Positions 19,172 through 27,542 of a stretch of 41,185 nt of DNA are shown here, one piece after another. The translations under genes and the position numbers were made by a program. The stretch covers positions 1-41,185 of the forward strand of contig CANRPP010000010.1 in the NCBI GenBank assembly GCA_947632545.1, in the 5' to 3' direction. The notes below the pieces were generated by a model. That model did no database searches. It was not told the origin of the DNA and saw nothing but the letters and a program-made list of their open reading frames with translations. Every line of letters starts with the position of its first letter. Position 1 is the stretch's first letter. This stretch comes from an uncultured Bacilli bacterium (GTDB lineage: Bacteria; Bacillota_I; Bacilli_A; RF39; UBA660).

Positions 19172-19202
19172 TTGACCTGGGGGGGGGTAGTTATTGTATA
19201 AT
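19172..19202 (+). promoter_or_regulatory. Poly-G spacer promoter 2: TTGACC-T-G9-TAGTTATTG-TATAAT (19-nt spacer)
   Basis: -35 at 19172-19177, G tract 19179-19187, -10 at 19197-19202. Confidence 0.85.
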
Positions 19203-19226
19203 ACTGGTATGAAGGGAGAGAAAATA

Positions 19227-19952
19227 ATGAAAAAAATTATGATGTTAGCAACAATATTAGTTGCAGGGTTATTTATTATGCCAAATGTTTATGCAGAGTA
19301 TAATGGTGAAACTGGTACAGTAACTGAAAATTCCGGTAAAGATTCAGTTGGTGATAGTAATGTTACAGGTGTGGTTGATTCTACAGATCCAAAAAATGTA
19401 GTAATCACTTATAATGCATTAAGCTTAAAAGTTATTGGACAAAATGATGGTGGTCAAAATAGAGGAAAGGATGCTGCTTGGGTTGGATTCCATATTGAAA
19501 CTCCAACGGGTGCAGAAGTTTCTACAGCTAAGTTTAAAGTTGGTGATGATGCAACATTTGGAAATACTGCTGATAAAGATGGTAATTATTACTTTAGTAT
19601 AACTGCAGAAGATTTACAAAAAGCAATAGATAGTGGTACTCCAATAATTAAAAAGATTTCTTTTAGTTGGGATGGAACAGGTGATGAAGTAGATCAAACA
19701 GTTACAATTATCATTGATCCAGCAAAAGTTGTATTAACAGCTAAAGATAGTGATGAAGTTGAATTTAATGGTCCAGAAGAAAAGCAACAATTAGATGAAC
19801 AAAAAGCAAAAGAAGCAGAAGCTGCTGCTGCTAAAGAAGAAAAAGAAGAAAATAACCCAAATACATCAGATATTAACTTATACTTACTATTAAGTTTAAT
19901 AGCAGTAAGTGGATGTGGAATAGCATATACTGTTAAAAGAAGATTTAATTAA
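19227..19952 (+). CDS. Secreted cell-wall-anchored surface protein, NPNTS sorting signal
   Basis: Signal peptide MKKIMMLATILVAGLFIMPNVYA; same C-terminal anchor as 18304-19095. Confidence 0.88.
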   Translation: MKKIMMLATILVAGLFIMPNVYAEYNGETGTVTENSGKDSVGDSNVTGVVDSTDPKNVVITYNALSLKVIGQNDGGQNRGKDAAWVGFHIETPTGAEVSTAKFKVGDDATFGNTADKDGNYYFSITAEDLQKAIDSGTPIIKKISFSWDGTGDEVDQTVTIIIDPAKVVLTAKDSDEVEFNGPEEKQQLDEQKAKEAEAAAAKEEKEENNPNTSDINLYLLLSLIAVSGCGIAYTVKRRFN

Positions 19953-19958
19953 GATATA

Positions 19959-19982
19959 AGAAACCCTTGGGTTTCTTTTTTT
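19959..19982 (+). terminator. Intrinsic terminator
   Basis: AGAAACCC-tt-GGGTTTCT + T-run. Confidence 0.8.
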
Positions 19983-20009
19983 ATGTTATAATAATTATAG
20001 GTGATAAGT

Positions 20010-21026
20010 ATGAAAAAAATTATAATGATTATATTAGTTATTATATTAATATGTGGATTTATTTATATTAAAAATTATAGTAAGGATAAACCTGAAAATA
20101 ATACTAAAAAACAAGTTAAAGAAGTAGTTAAGAATGATTTAGTAAGCTATAATAAAAACCTAAAAGTATTAAATAATAAACTTGTTAATAGTAAAGGTGA
20201 AAATATAGTTTTACGAGGTGTTAGTACTCATGGAATACAATGGTATAGAAAATTTGCTAATGAACATAATATGAAAATATTAAGAGATGAGTGGGGAGCT
20301 AATGTGTTTAGAATTGCCATGTATACATCAGAAGGTGGATATTTAAGTAATAATTCTATAAAAAATGATGTAAAAGAAATAGTAGATATTGCAATAGATT
20401 TGGATATGTATGTAATAATTGATTGGCATATATTAAGTGATGGAAATCCAATGGATCATATTGAAGAAGCAAAAATCTTTTTTAGTGAAATGAGTAAAAA
20501 CTATAAAAACACTCCAAATATTATATATGAAATTTGTAATGAACCTAATGGTAATATAACATGGAGTAATAATGTAAAACCTTATGCAGAAGAAATAACA
20601 AAAATAATAAGGAAAAATAGTAACAATATTATAATTGTTGGAACAACTAATTGGTGTCAAAATTTAGAAGATGCATTATATAATCCTTTAGAAGATAACA
20701 ATACAATGTATGCATTACATTTTTACTCTGGAACTCATGGCTATATGAGAGATAAAATAAAAAATATAATTGATAAAATTCCAATATTTGTAAGTGAATG
20801 GGGAACTGGAGAAGCAGATGGAAATGGGCAAATCAATATTAAAGAATCAGATGAATGGTTAAGTGTACTAAAGGAAAATAATATAAGTTGGGTTAATTGG
20901 TCATTATCAGATAAAGCAGAAACTACTGCTATATTAAAACCTAATACAGATGAATATAGCCTAGATGATGAAAATTTAACTGAAAGTGGTAAATACATTA
21001 AAAAAATTATGCAGTCATATAAGTAA
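20010..21026 (+). CDS. Glycoside hydrolase family 5-like (endoglucanase-type), membrane-anchored or secreted
   Basis: LRGVSTHGIQWY, YVIIDWHIL, IIYEICNEPNG (acid/base Glu), IFVSEWGTG (nucleophile Glu). Confidence 0.9.
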   Translation: MKKIIMIILVIILICGFIYIKNYSKDKPENNTKKQVKEVVKNDLVSYNKNLKVLNNKLVNSKGENIVLRGVSTHGIQWYRKFANEHNMKILRDEWGANVFRIAMYTSEGGYLSNNSIKNDVKEIVDIAIDLDMYVIIDWHILSDGNPMDHIEEAKIFFSEMSKNYKNTPNIIYEICNEPNGNITWSNNVKPYAEEITKIIRKNSNNIIIVGTTNWCQNLEDALYNPLEDNNTMYALHFYSGTHGYMRDKIKNIIDKIPIFVSEWGTGEADGNGQINIKESDEWLSVLKENNISWVNWSLSDKAETTAILKPNTDEYSLDDENLTESGKYIKKIMQSYK

Positions 21027-21037
21027 TGTCAAATAAA

Positions 21038-21066
21038 AAAATATATTATAAAACAATATATTTTTT
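21038..21066. terminator. Bidirectional terminator between convergent genes
   Basis: AAAAATATATT...AATATATTTTTT. Confidence 0.55.
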
Positions 21067-21067
21067 A

Positions 21068-22000
21068 TTAATTTAACCATTTAATTTTTTTAAATATATA
21101 TTTGCAAATTTTTTCCTGCAAATTATTTGGTATTGGACTTCCTCCAGCGTGTTTATGTCCTCCACCATTATAAAATTTAGCTATTTCATTTACATCTACA
21201 TTATCTTTATCCGCTCTATAACTTACTGAACGATCTACATTTATTACAACAGCGATATCTATATCAGGATTATTTTCTACAATAGCATGACCCAATGCAC
21301 TACGATTTTTCTCTGCAAATACAATTCCTACAGGTATATTTCTAATTTTAGCTTTCCTAACATGTTTTAATTTTTCATTAATATATCTATTATTTCTTTC
21401 TTCTTCTATTTTTAATAGTGTATTTTCCGTATTAGTAAATGAAAATGTGTCATTATTTAAAATATATTCATAAAAATTATTAATATATTCTTCTCTTCCA
21501 TAAATTGAATATAAATTTCCTAATTTGAAAGCATCATCTTTTAATTTGTCAGTAAAATCATATGTATCTAGTTGACGTACTAATTCAATTAATTGTAATA
21601 CGACTTTCTTTTTTAATATAGGTAAATTATATTTATCCCTTAAGTATTTAAAAAACAAAGTTGTACCACATTCCTTTTTACCTTTTTCCTCTACAATAAT
21701 GTTAATAAAAGAATATTTATTTAAATTTATTCTACTTTCATGATGATCATAAATAGTAATTTTCTCATTTAAGATTTCATTATTATCAATTTCTAAAGCC
21801 AAAGAGTCACTAATACATAAATCAACAATATAAATGTGTTCAAAGTCATTATGATATTCTAAAACCTTTTTAACTATATTATCTACTTCATTAACTTCAC
21901 AAGAATGAATTTCTATATCATCAAAAACAAGTTTAGCTAAAATTATAGGAAAAGCCCCATCAGAATCAGCACTATGTGTAATTAAACATACTTTCTTCAT
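21068..22000 (-). CDS. DHH/DHHA1 family phosphoesterase
   Basis: THSADSDG, IYDHHE, C-terminal YNGGGHKHAGGSPI. Confidence 0.88.
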   Translation of the reverse strand: MKKVCLITHSADSDGAFPIILAKLVFDDIEIHSCEVNEVDNIVKKVLEYHNDFEHIYIVDLCISDSLALEIDNNEILNEKITIYDHHESRINLNKYSFINIIVEEKGKKECGTTLFFKYLRDKYNLPILKKKVVLQLIELVRQLDTYDFTDKLKDDAFKLGNLYSIYGREEYINNFYEYILNNDTFSFTNTENTLLKIEEERNNRYINEKLKHVRKAKIRNIPVGIVFAEKNRSALGHAIVENNPDIDIAVVINVDRSVSYRADKDNVDVNEIAKFYNGGGHKHAGGSPIPNNLQEKICKYIFKKIKWLN

Positions 22001-22110
22001 TTACTCAACTCCTTATAAAATATTCTATATATATGATAACATATTAATTTTAAAATTCTACTATCTTTAAATAAAAAATAATGATAAACTAATTATAGGG
22101 TAGTGAGATT

Positions 22111-23628
22111 ATGAAAAAGAATAATATTTTGGAAAAAATAACTGATATTTATATATTTATAATTATAATATTATTTCCTATTATTATAGATAACACAGGA
22201 TATTTTCATATATTAGAATGTAAATGGAAAGCCTTCTTCTTTATTTTTATATTTTATTTACTTGCGCTTATTATAGGATTAATTATAAATAAAATTAAAA
22301 CTAAAACTAGTTATTTGAAAACAATACATTTAAATAAAATTCAATATTCATTATTAATATTATTACTTGTTGTTTTTATTTCATACTTAATATCTCCTTT
22401 TAGTAGAACAAATAATTTATTAATTGGAGCAGGTAGGGGAGAAGGCTTAATAATTACTACATTTTATATCCTATCAGCTTTATTAATTTCTATATTTGGA
22501 AAATTTAAAAAGAAATATTTATTATATTTTTCTATATCATCTATATTAGTTAGTTTTATTGGTTTATTACAATATTTAGGTTATAATCCATTTTATTTAT
22601 ATAAAAATAATATAGGATTTCATAATAGTTTTTACATAACAACTATAGGAAATATAGATACTATTTCTGCATATTATTCTCTATTTCTTTCAGTATCATT
22701 TATTTCATATGTTTTCTTTGAAAATAAAAAAATAGAAAATATTTTTCATATAATATCATTATTTCTGGGATTATTTCTTTTTGGAATAATTAATGTATCA
22801 AGTGGTAAAGTAGCAATTATTTTGACACTTCTTATTATAAGTCCAATTTTAATTTTAAATAGTAAATATATGAAGAAAAGTTTTATATCATTAGCTATAT
22901 TTTTACTTGCTTATGGATTTAATATATTTTTAAACGCAAAGTATTATTATAATTTAGAAAAAATTCAAATAAATCCAACATTTAATAAAATTATACTTTT
23001 TTTCATAATAGGTATCATAATATTATTATTTTTAGCTTATAAATTTAGTAAAATAAAATATGATTTAACTAAAAATAAGAAAAAATTAAAGCGATTATAT
23101 TTAACTATATTATGTATAAGTCTTGTATTTTTAACTTTAGTATTTTTTATTGATTTTCATAGTGAAACTTTATCTGGAATACATTCATTATTACATGGAT
23201 CATTTAAAGATGAAATTGGATCATATCGAATTTTTCTATGGAAAAGAACTTTGAAGTTATTTCCAAATTATCCTATTTTTGGTAGTGGACCTGATAGTTT
23301 TTCAATTCAATTTATGAGTCAATTTACAGAAGATATTAAAAGTATCGGACCACTTACAATAAATGATACTGCTGCAAATGTTTATTTAACAATACTTATA
23401 AATTATGGAATAGTAGGCTTATTATCTTATGTATGTTTATTTTATCTTTTAATAAAAAATACAATTAAATATGGAAAAGAAAATAAATTTCTATTAATAC
23501 CAATTATATGTTATTTAATTCAAGACTTTTTCAATCTTTCTGTAGTAATTATAAGTCCAATCTTTTGGTTAGTTATAGGATTATGTATAACCAATATAAA
23601 AATTGTAGATAAAAAATTATCTAAATAA
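22111..23628 (+). CDS. O-antigen ligase/Wzy-like polytopic membrane protein
   Basis: About 12 TM, central RIFLWKRTLKLFPNYPIFGSGPDSF motif. Confidence 0.75.
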   Translation: MKKNNILEKITDIYIFIIIILFPIIIDNTGYFHILECKWKAFFFIFIFYLLALIIGLIINKIKTKTSYLKTIHLNKIQYSLLILLLVVFISYLISPFSRTNNLLIGAGRGEGLIITTFYILSALLISIFGKFKKKYLLYFSISSILVSFIGLLQYLGYNPFYLYKNNIGFHNSFYITTIGNIDTISAYYSLFLSVSFISYVFFENKKIENIFHIISLFLGLFLFGIINVSSGKVAIILTLLIISPILILNSKYMKKSFISLAIFLLAYGFNIFLNAKYYYNLEKIQINPTFNKIILFFIIGIIILLFLAYKFSKIKYDLTKNKKKLKRLYLTILCISLVFLTLVFFIDFHSETLSGIHSLLHGSFKDEIGSYRIFLWKRTLKLFPNYPIFGSGPDSFSIQFMSQFTEDIKSIGPLTINDTAANVYLTILINYGIVGLLSYVCLFYLLIKNTIKYGKENKFLLIPIICYLIQDFFNLSVVIISPIFWLVIGLCITNIKIVDKKLSK

Positions 23629-23739
23629 AACAAATTATATCTTATAACTTTACAGTACATAAAAAATACTATTTAACTAATATTTACAATTATTTTTATA
23701 ATTGATACAATATATAAAAATAGGAAAGGAAAATATATT

Positions 23740-24483
23740 ATGGATGAAAAAGAAATAAATGTAAATAAAAAAAGTAATAAAGTTTTAATAATAGTAATAG
23801 TTATTTTAGTATTAATTATTATTGGAATGGGATTATATATTGCGTATGATAAAGGTATGATCTTTTCAAGCACTGATAAAGAAATTAAAGAATCAAAAAA
23901 GACAAAGCAAATTGATAAAAGTAAAAAAACAGAAGATAATGAAGTAAAGGAATTAGATATTACAAAATGTATAAATAATAATGATAAATACAGTAATGCA
24001 ACTGATAAAGAAGAAAATGTTGGTCTTTCTATGACAATTAATTCAGATAAGAGATCTGTAACATTAAATATTGACTGGTCTAAGTTTGGGCCTTTAAGTA
24101 CTGCATCAGCATATCCTTCTTCAGTAGAATCATATCAAATAAAGGGATTTACAAAAGATGTTCAAAGTGTTTTTGTTGGTGAAGTGGGACAAGACTCAAT
24201 GGGAATAACCTTATTTTATTTAATGGATGATAAAACAGTAGAATATACACCAATGTTTATTCAAAAAACAGATAGTAAAAATAATACTTATTATGAAATG
24301 AACTATACATATAATTATGCTGCTGATAATAGTATATCTGAACAATATTTTATGACAAAGGGAGCTTTAAACGGAATAGATGGTGTTATAAAATTATATA
24401 CTGCAAGTAGACCAGATGGAATAACTACTATTGGTGCTAAAGCAGATGGAAGTTTTTATGATTTAGGAATTGCTATTAAGTAA
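23740..24483 (+). CDS. Membrane-anchored extracellular protein of unknown function
   Basis: Single N-terminal TM then soluble domain. Confidence 0.5.
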   Translation: MDEKEINVNKKSNKVLIIVIVILVLIIIGMGLYIAYDKGMIFSSTDKEIKESKKTKQIDKSKKTEDNEVKELDITKCINNNDKYSNATDKEENVGLSMTINSDKRSVTLNIDWSKFGPLSTASAYPSSVESYQIKGFTKDVQSVFVGEVGQDSMGITLFYLMDDKTVEYTPMFIQKTDSKNNTYYEMNYTYNYAADNSISEQYFMTKGALNGIDGVIKLYTASRPDGITTIGAKADGSFYDLGIAIK

Positions 24484-24506
24484 AATTTATAAATAAAATA
24501 ATACAA

Positions 24507-24537
24507 ACAAGGATATATTATATATTCCTTGTTTTTT
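24507..24537 (+). terminator. Intrinsic terminator
   Basis: ACAAGGA...TCCTTGT + T6. Confidence 0.75.
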
Positions 24538-24632
24538 CATTGCAAAAATGCTAAAATAAATGACGAAAAACCATTATTTATATTAAAAAAATTAATTTAT
24601 AACTAATAATAAGCCATAGAAAGGAGGAAAAG

Positions 24633-26585
24633 ATGTTTAAAATTCACTCAAAATATAAACCAAATGGAGATCAACCACAGGCTATAGAAAAATTAGTAAA
24701 TGGTATCAATAAAGGTAAGAAATACCAAGTTTTATTAGGGGCAACCGGAACTGGGAAAACTTTTACGATTGCAAATGTAATTGAAAAGATAAATAAACCA
24801 ACCCTTGTTTTAGCACACAACAAAACTTTAGCAGGACAACTTTATTCTGAATTTAAAGAATTATTTCCAGATAACCATGTGTGCTATTTCGTAAGTTATT
24901 ATGATTATTATCAACCAGAAGCATATGTACCATCAACTGATACTTATATTGAAAAAGATTCATCAATAAATGATGAAATAGATGAATTAAGGCATGAAGC
25001 TACTAGTAGTTTATTATCATATGATGATGTAATAGTAGTAGCAAGTGTATCATGTATTTATGGTATTGGTGAAGTAGAAGAATATAAAAATAAGATGATT
25101 ACACTAACAGTTGGAGATAAAGTAGAAAGAAATAAAGTATTAACAAAACTAGTTGAAATGCTATATGAAAGAAATGATTTAGATTTTAAAAGAGGAACAT
25201 TTCGTGTTAGAGGAGACATATTAGAAGTAATTCCTGCTTATGAAAATACGAAAGGATATAGGATTGAATTTTTTGGAGATGAAATAGATAGAATTAGTGA
25301 AATAGATTCATTAACAGGTGTAGTTTTAAATAATAAAAAAACAATAAGCCTATTTCCAGCAAGTCACTTTGTTGTCAGTGATGATAAATTAAAAGCTGCT
25401 ATTAAAAGAATTAAAAACGAGTTAAAAGAACGATTAGAGGAACTTAAAGCAGATAATAAACTTTTAGCGGCAGAACGTCTAGAGCAGAGAACTAATTATG
25501 ATATAGAAATGCTAGAAGAAACAGGTTTTTGTTCTGGTATAGAAAATTATTCTGCACCTATGGCAGGAAGAAAAAAAGGCGAAACTCCAACAACATTAAT
25601 GGATTTCTTCCCAGATGATTATTTATTAGTAGTAGATGAATCTCATGTCACCTTGCCACAAGTTAGAGGAATGTATAATGGGGATAGAGCTAGAAAAATG
25701 AATTTGGTTGAATATGGTTTTCGTCTTCCAAGTGCACTTGATAATAGACCACTAAAATATGATGAATTTGAAAATAAAATAAATCAAGCAATATATATTT
25801 CTGCAACACCAGGTGATTTAGAATTAGAATATACTAATAATCATTTTATAGAGCAAATTATAAGACCCACAGGTTTATTAGATCCAACTGTAGAAGTTAG
25901 AAAAACAGAAGGTCAAATAGATGATTTAATAGGAGAAATAAGAGATAGAATAGAAAAAAATGAAAGAGTATTAGTAACAACATTAACTATTAGAATGAGT
26001 GAAGAATTAACTAATTATTTAAAAGATCTAGATATAAAAGTTGCTTACTTACATTCAGAAATTAAAACTTTAGAAAGATTACAAATTATTCATGATTTAA
26101 GAATAGGTAAATATGATGTAGTTGTAGGTATAAACTTATTAAGAGAAGGTATTGATATACCAGAAGTATCTTTAATTGCTATATTAGATGCTGATAAAGA
26201 AGGATTCTTAAGAAGTACAAGAAGCCTAATTCAAACAATTGGTAGATGTGCAAGAAACTCTAATGGTCATGTAATTATGTATGGTGATAAAATAACAGAT
26301 TCTATGAATGACGCTATAGAAGAAACTAAAAGACGTAGAAAAATACAAGAAGAATATAATATTAAAAATAATATAACACCAACAACAATAAAAAAAGAAA
26401 TAAGAGAAGTAATTAGTAATATAGATTTAGATAATGAAAATAATAAAACCAAAAAGTTAACTAAAAAAGAAATTGAAAAAAATATAGAAGAATTAGAGCA
26501 AGAAATGAGAGAAGCTGCTAAAAATTTAGACTTTGAACGCGCTATGGAATTAAGGGATATTTTATTTGAAATGAAGAGTCAGTAA
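24633..26585 (+). CDS. uvrB: Excinuclease ABC subunit B
   Basis: [24 protein letters not shown]-terminal UVR domain. Confidence 0.98.
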   Translation: MFKIHSKYKPNGDQPQAIEKLVNGINKGKKYQVLLGATGTGKTFTIANVIEKINKPTLVLAHNKTLAGQLYSEFKELFPDNHVCYFVSYYDYYQPEAYVPSTDTYIEKDSSINDEIDELRHEATSSLLSYDDVIVVASVSCIYGIGEVEEYKNKMITLTVGDKVERNKVLTKLVEMLYERNDLDFKRGTFRVRGDILEVIPAYENTKGYRIEFFGDEIDRISEIDSLTGVVLNNKKTISLFPASHFVVSDDKLKAAIKRIKNELKERLEELKADNKLLAAERLEQRTNYDIEMLEETGFCSGIENYSAPMAGRKKGETPTTLMDFFPDDYLLVVDESHVTLPQVRGMYNGDRARKMNLVEYGFRLPSALDNRPLKYDEFENKINQAIYISATPGDLELEYTNNHFIEQIIRPTGLLDPTVEVRKTEGQIDDLIGEIRDRIEKNERVLVTTLTIRMSEELTNYLKDLDIKVAYLHSEIKTLERLQIIHDLRIGKYDVVVGINLLREGIDIPEVSLIAILDADKEGFLRSTRSLIQTIGRCARNSNGHVIMYGDKITDSMNDAIEETKRRRKIQEEYNIKNNITPTTIKKEIREVISNIDLDNENNKTKKLTKKEIEKNIEELEQEMREAAKNLDFERAMELRDILFEMKSQ

Positions 26586-26626
26586 AAATTATTTTAAGTT
26601 ATTTTCTACTTTTTTTCGACAAAATA

Positions 26627-26655
26627 TTGACTGAAAAAATGGTTAGATATATAAT
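26627..26655 (+). promoter_or_regulatory. Ordinary sigma-A promoter TTGACT-N17-TATAAT (no G tract)
   Basis: -35 at 26627-26632, -10 at 26650-26655; same AAAATATTGACT context as the poly-G promoters. Confidence 0.7.
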
Positions 26656-26678
26656 ATTAGGTATAGGAGAGAATAAGT

Positions 26679-27446
26679 ATGAAGAAAAATATAATTTTTG
26701 TAGTAGTAATTATAAGCATTGTAGTATTATGTCCAAATGTCTATGCTAGAAGCATAAACTCTAAATATATAATACCAACAATAAGTATTAAGGAATTAAA
26801 AGGTCAATTATATGAAGGAGAAACTCCTTATGGCAGTGGTCAAAGTAGTACTAGTCCATATGGAGGTAGTGGTAGTAGTACAGGTCAAGAAACAGATGCA
26901 GAAGTGGAAAAACAATTAAAAGATTTACAACAAAAGTTAGCAGATGCAAATTCAACAATTGAAGAATTAAGAAAACAATTATCAAATTCATATCAAAACG
27001 AACAAGATTATAAGAAAAAAATAGAAAATTTACAAAGCCAAGTAGAATCATTACTATCTCAATTGGAACAGAAAAATAAACAGTTAGATGACTTAAAATC
27101 ACAATCAAATACAGATTTAGAATCATTAACCAAAAGACTTCAAGAATTAATGGATAAAGTTGCAACCTTAAATCAAAAATTACAAGAAGCAGAAAAAACA
27201 GGTAGTGTAGATGAAGATTTAAAAAAAGAGATTATAGATGTTAATGGAGACATAGCAGATTTGGAAAAGGATGTAAAAAATAAATTGAATGAAGCAGCTG
27301 ATAATTCTCAAAAGGTAAATGTAGGAGATACTTTTAAGGCAGCTTATATAGGATATATAGTAGGAGCTATCATATTCATATTAGGAGTCGCAGTGATTGT
27401 TAAAACATATATAGATAATAAAAAAGCAGAAAATGGAAGTGTATAA
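26679..27446 (+). CDS. Secreted coiled-coil protein with C-terminal TM
   Basis: Signal peptide ...CPNVYA, long heptad region, C-terminal hydrophobic segment AAYIGYIVGAIIFILGVAVIV. Confidence 0.65.
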   Translation: MKKNIIFVVVIISIVVLCPNVYARSINSKYIIPTISIKELKGQLYEGETPYGSGQSSTSPYGGSGSSTGQETDAEVEKQLKDLQQKLADANSTIEELRKQLSNSYQNEQDYKKKIENLQSQVESLLSQLEQKNKQLDDLKSQSNTDLESLTKRLQELMDKVATLNQKLQEAEKTGSVDEDLKKEIIDVNGDIADLEKDVKNKLNEAADNSQKVNVGDTFKAAYIGYIVGAIIFILGVAVIVKTYIDNKKAENGSV

Positions 27447-27457
27447 AATTAAATTTT

Positions 27458-27490
27458 AACAAATAACTAAAATGTTATTTGTTTTTTTTT
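27458..27490 (+). terminator. Intrinsic terminator
   Basis: AACAAATAAC-taaaat-GTTATTTGTT + T-run. Confidence 0.75.
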
Positions 27491-27542
27491 GGTAAAGACA
27501 ATTTGTAAAAATAGTGTTATAATATACGACAGGTGATGTATT

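Larger units (their letters stand above)
18994..19202 (+). repeat. Anchor-terminator-promoter block, copy A (matches 39235-39440)
   Basis: Same order and near-identical sequence: anchor codons, AGAAGCC hairpin, TATAATGTAAATAGCAAAA(C/T)GAATTATAAAAAAATATTGAC, G tract, TAGTTATTGTATAAT. Confidence 0.8.
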
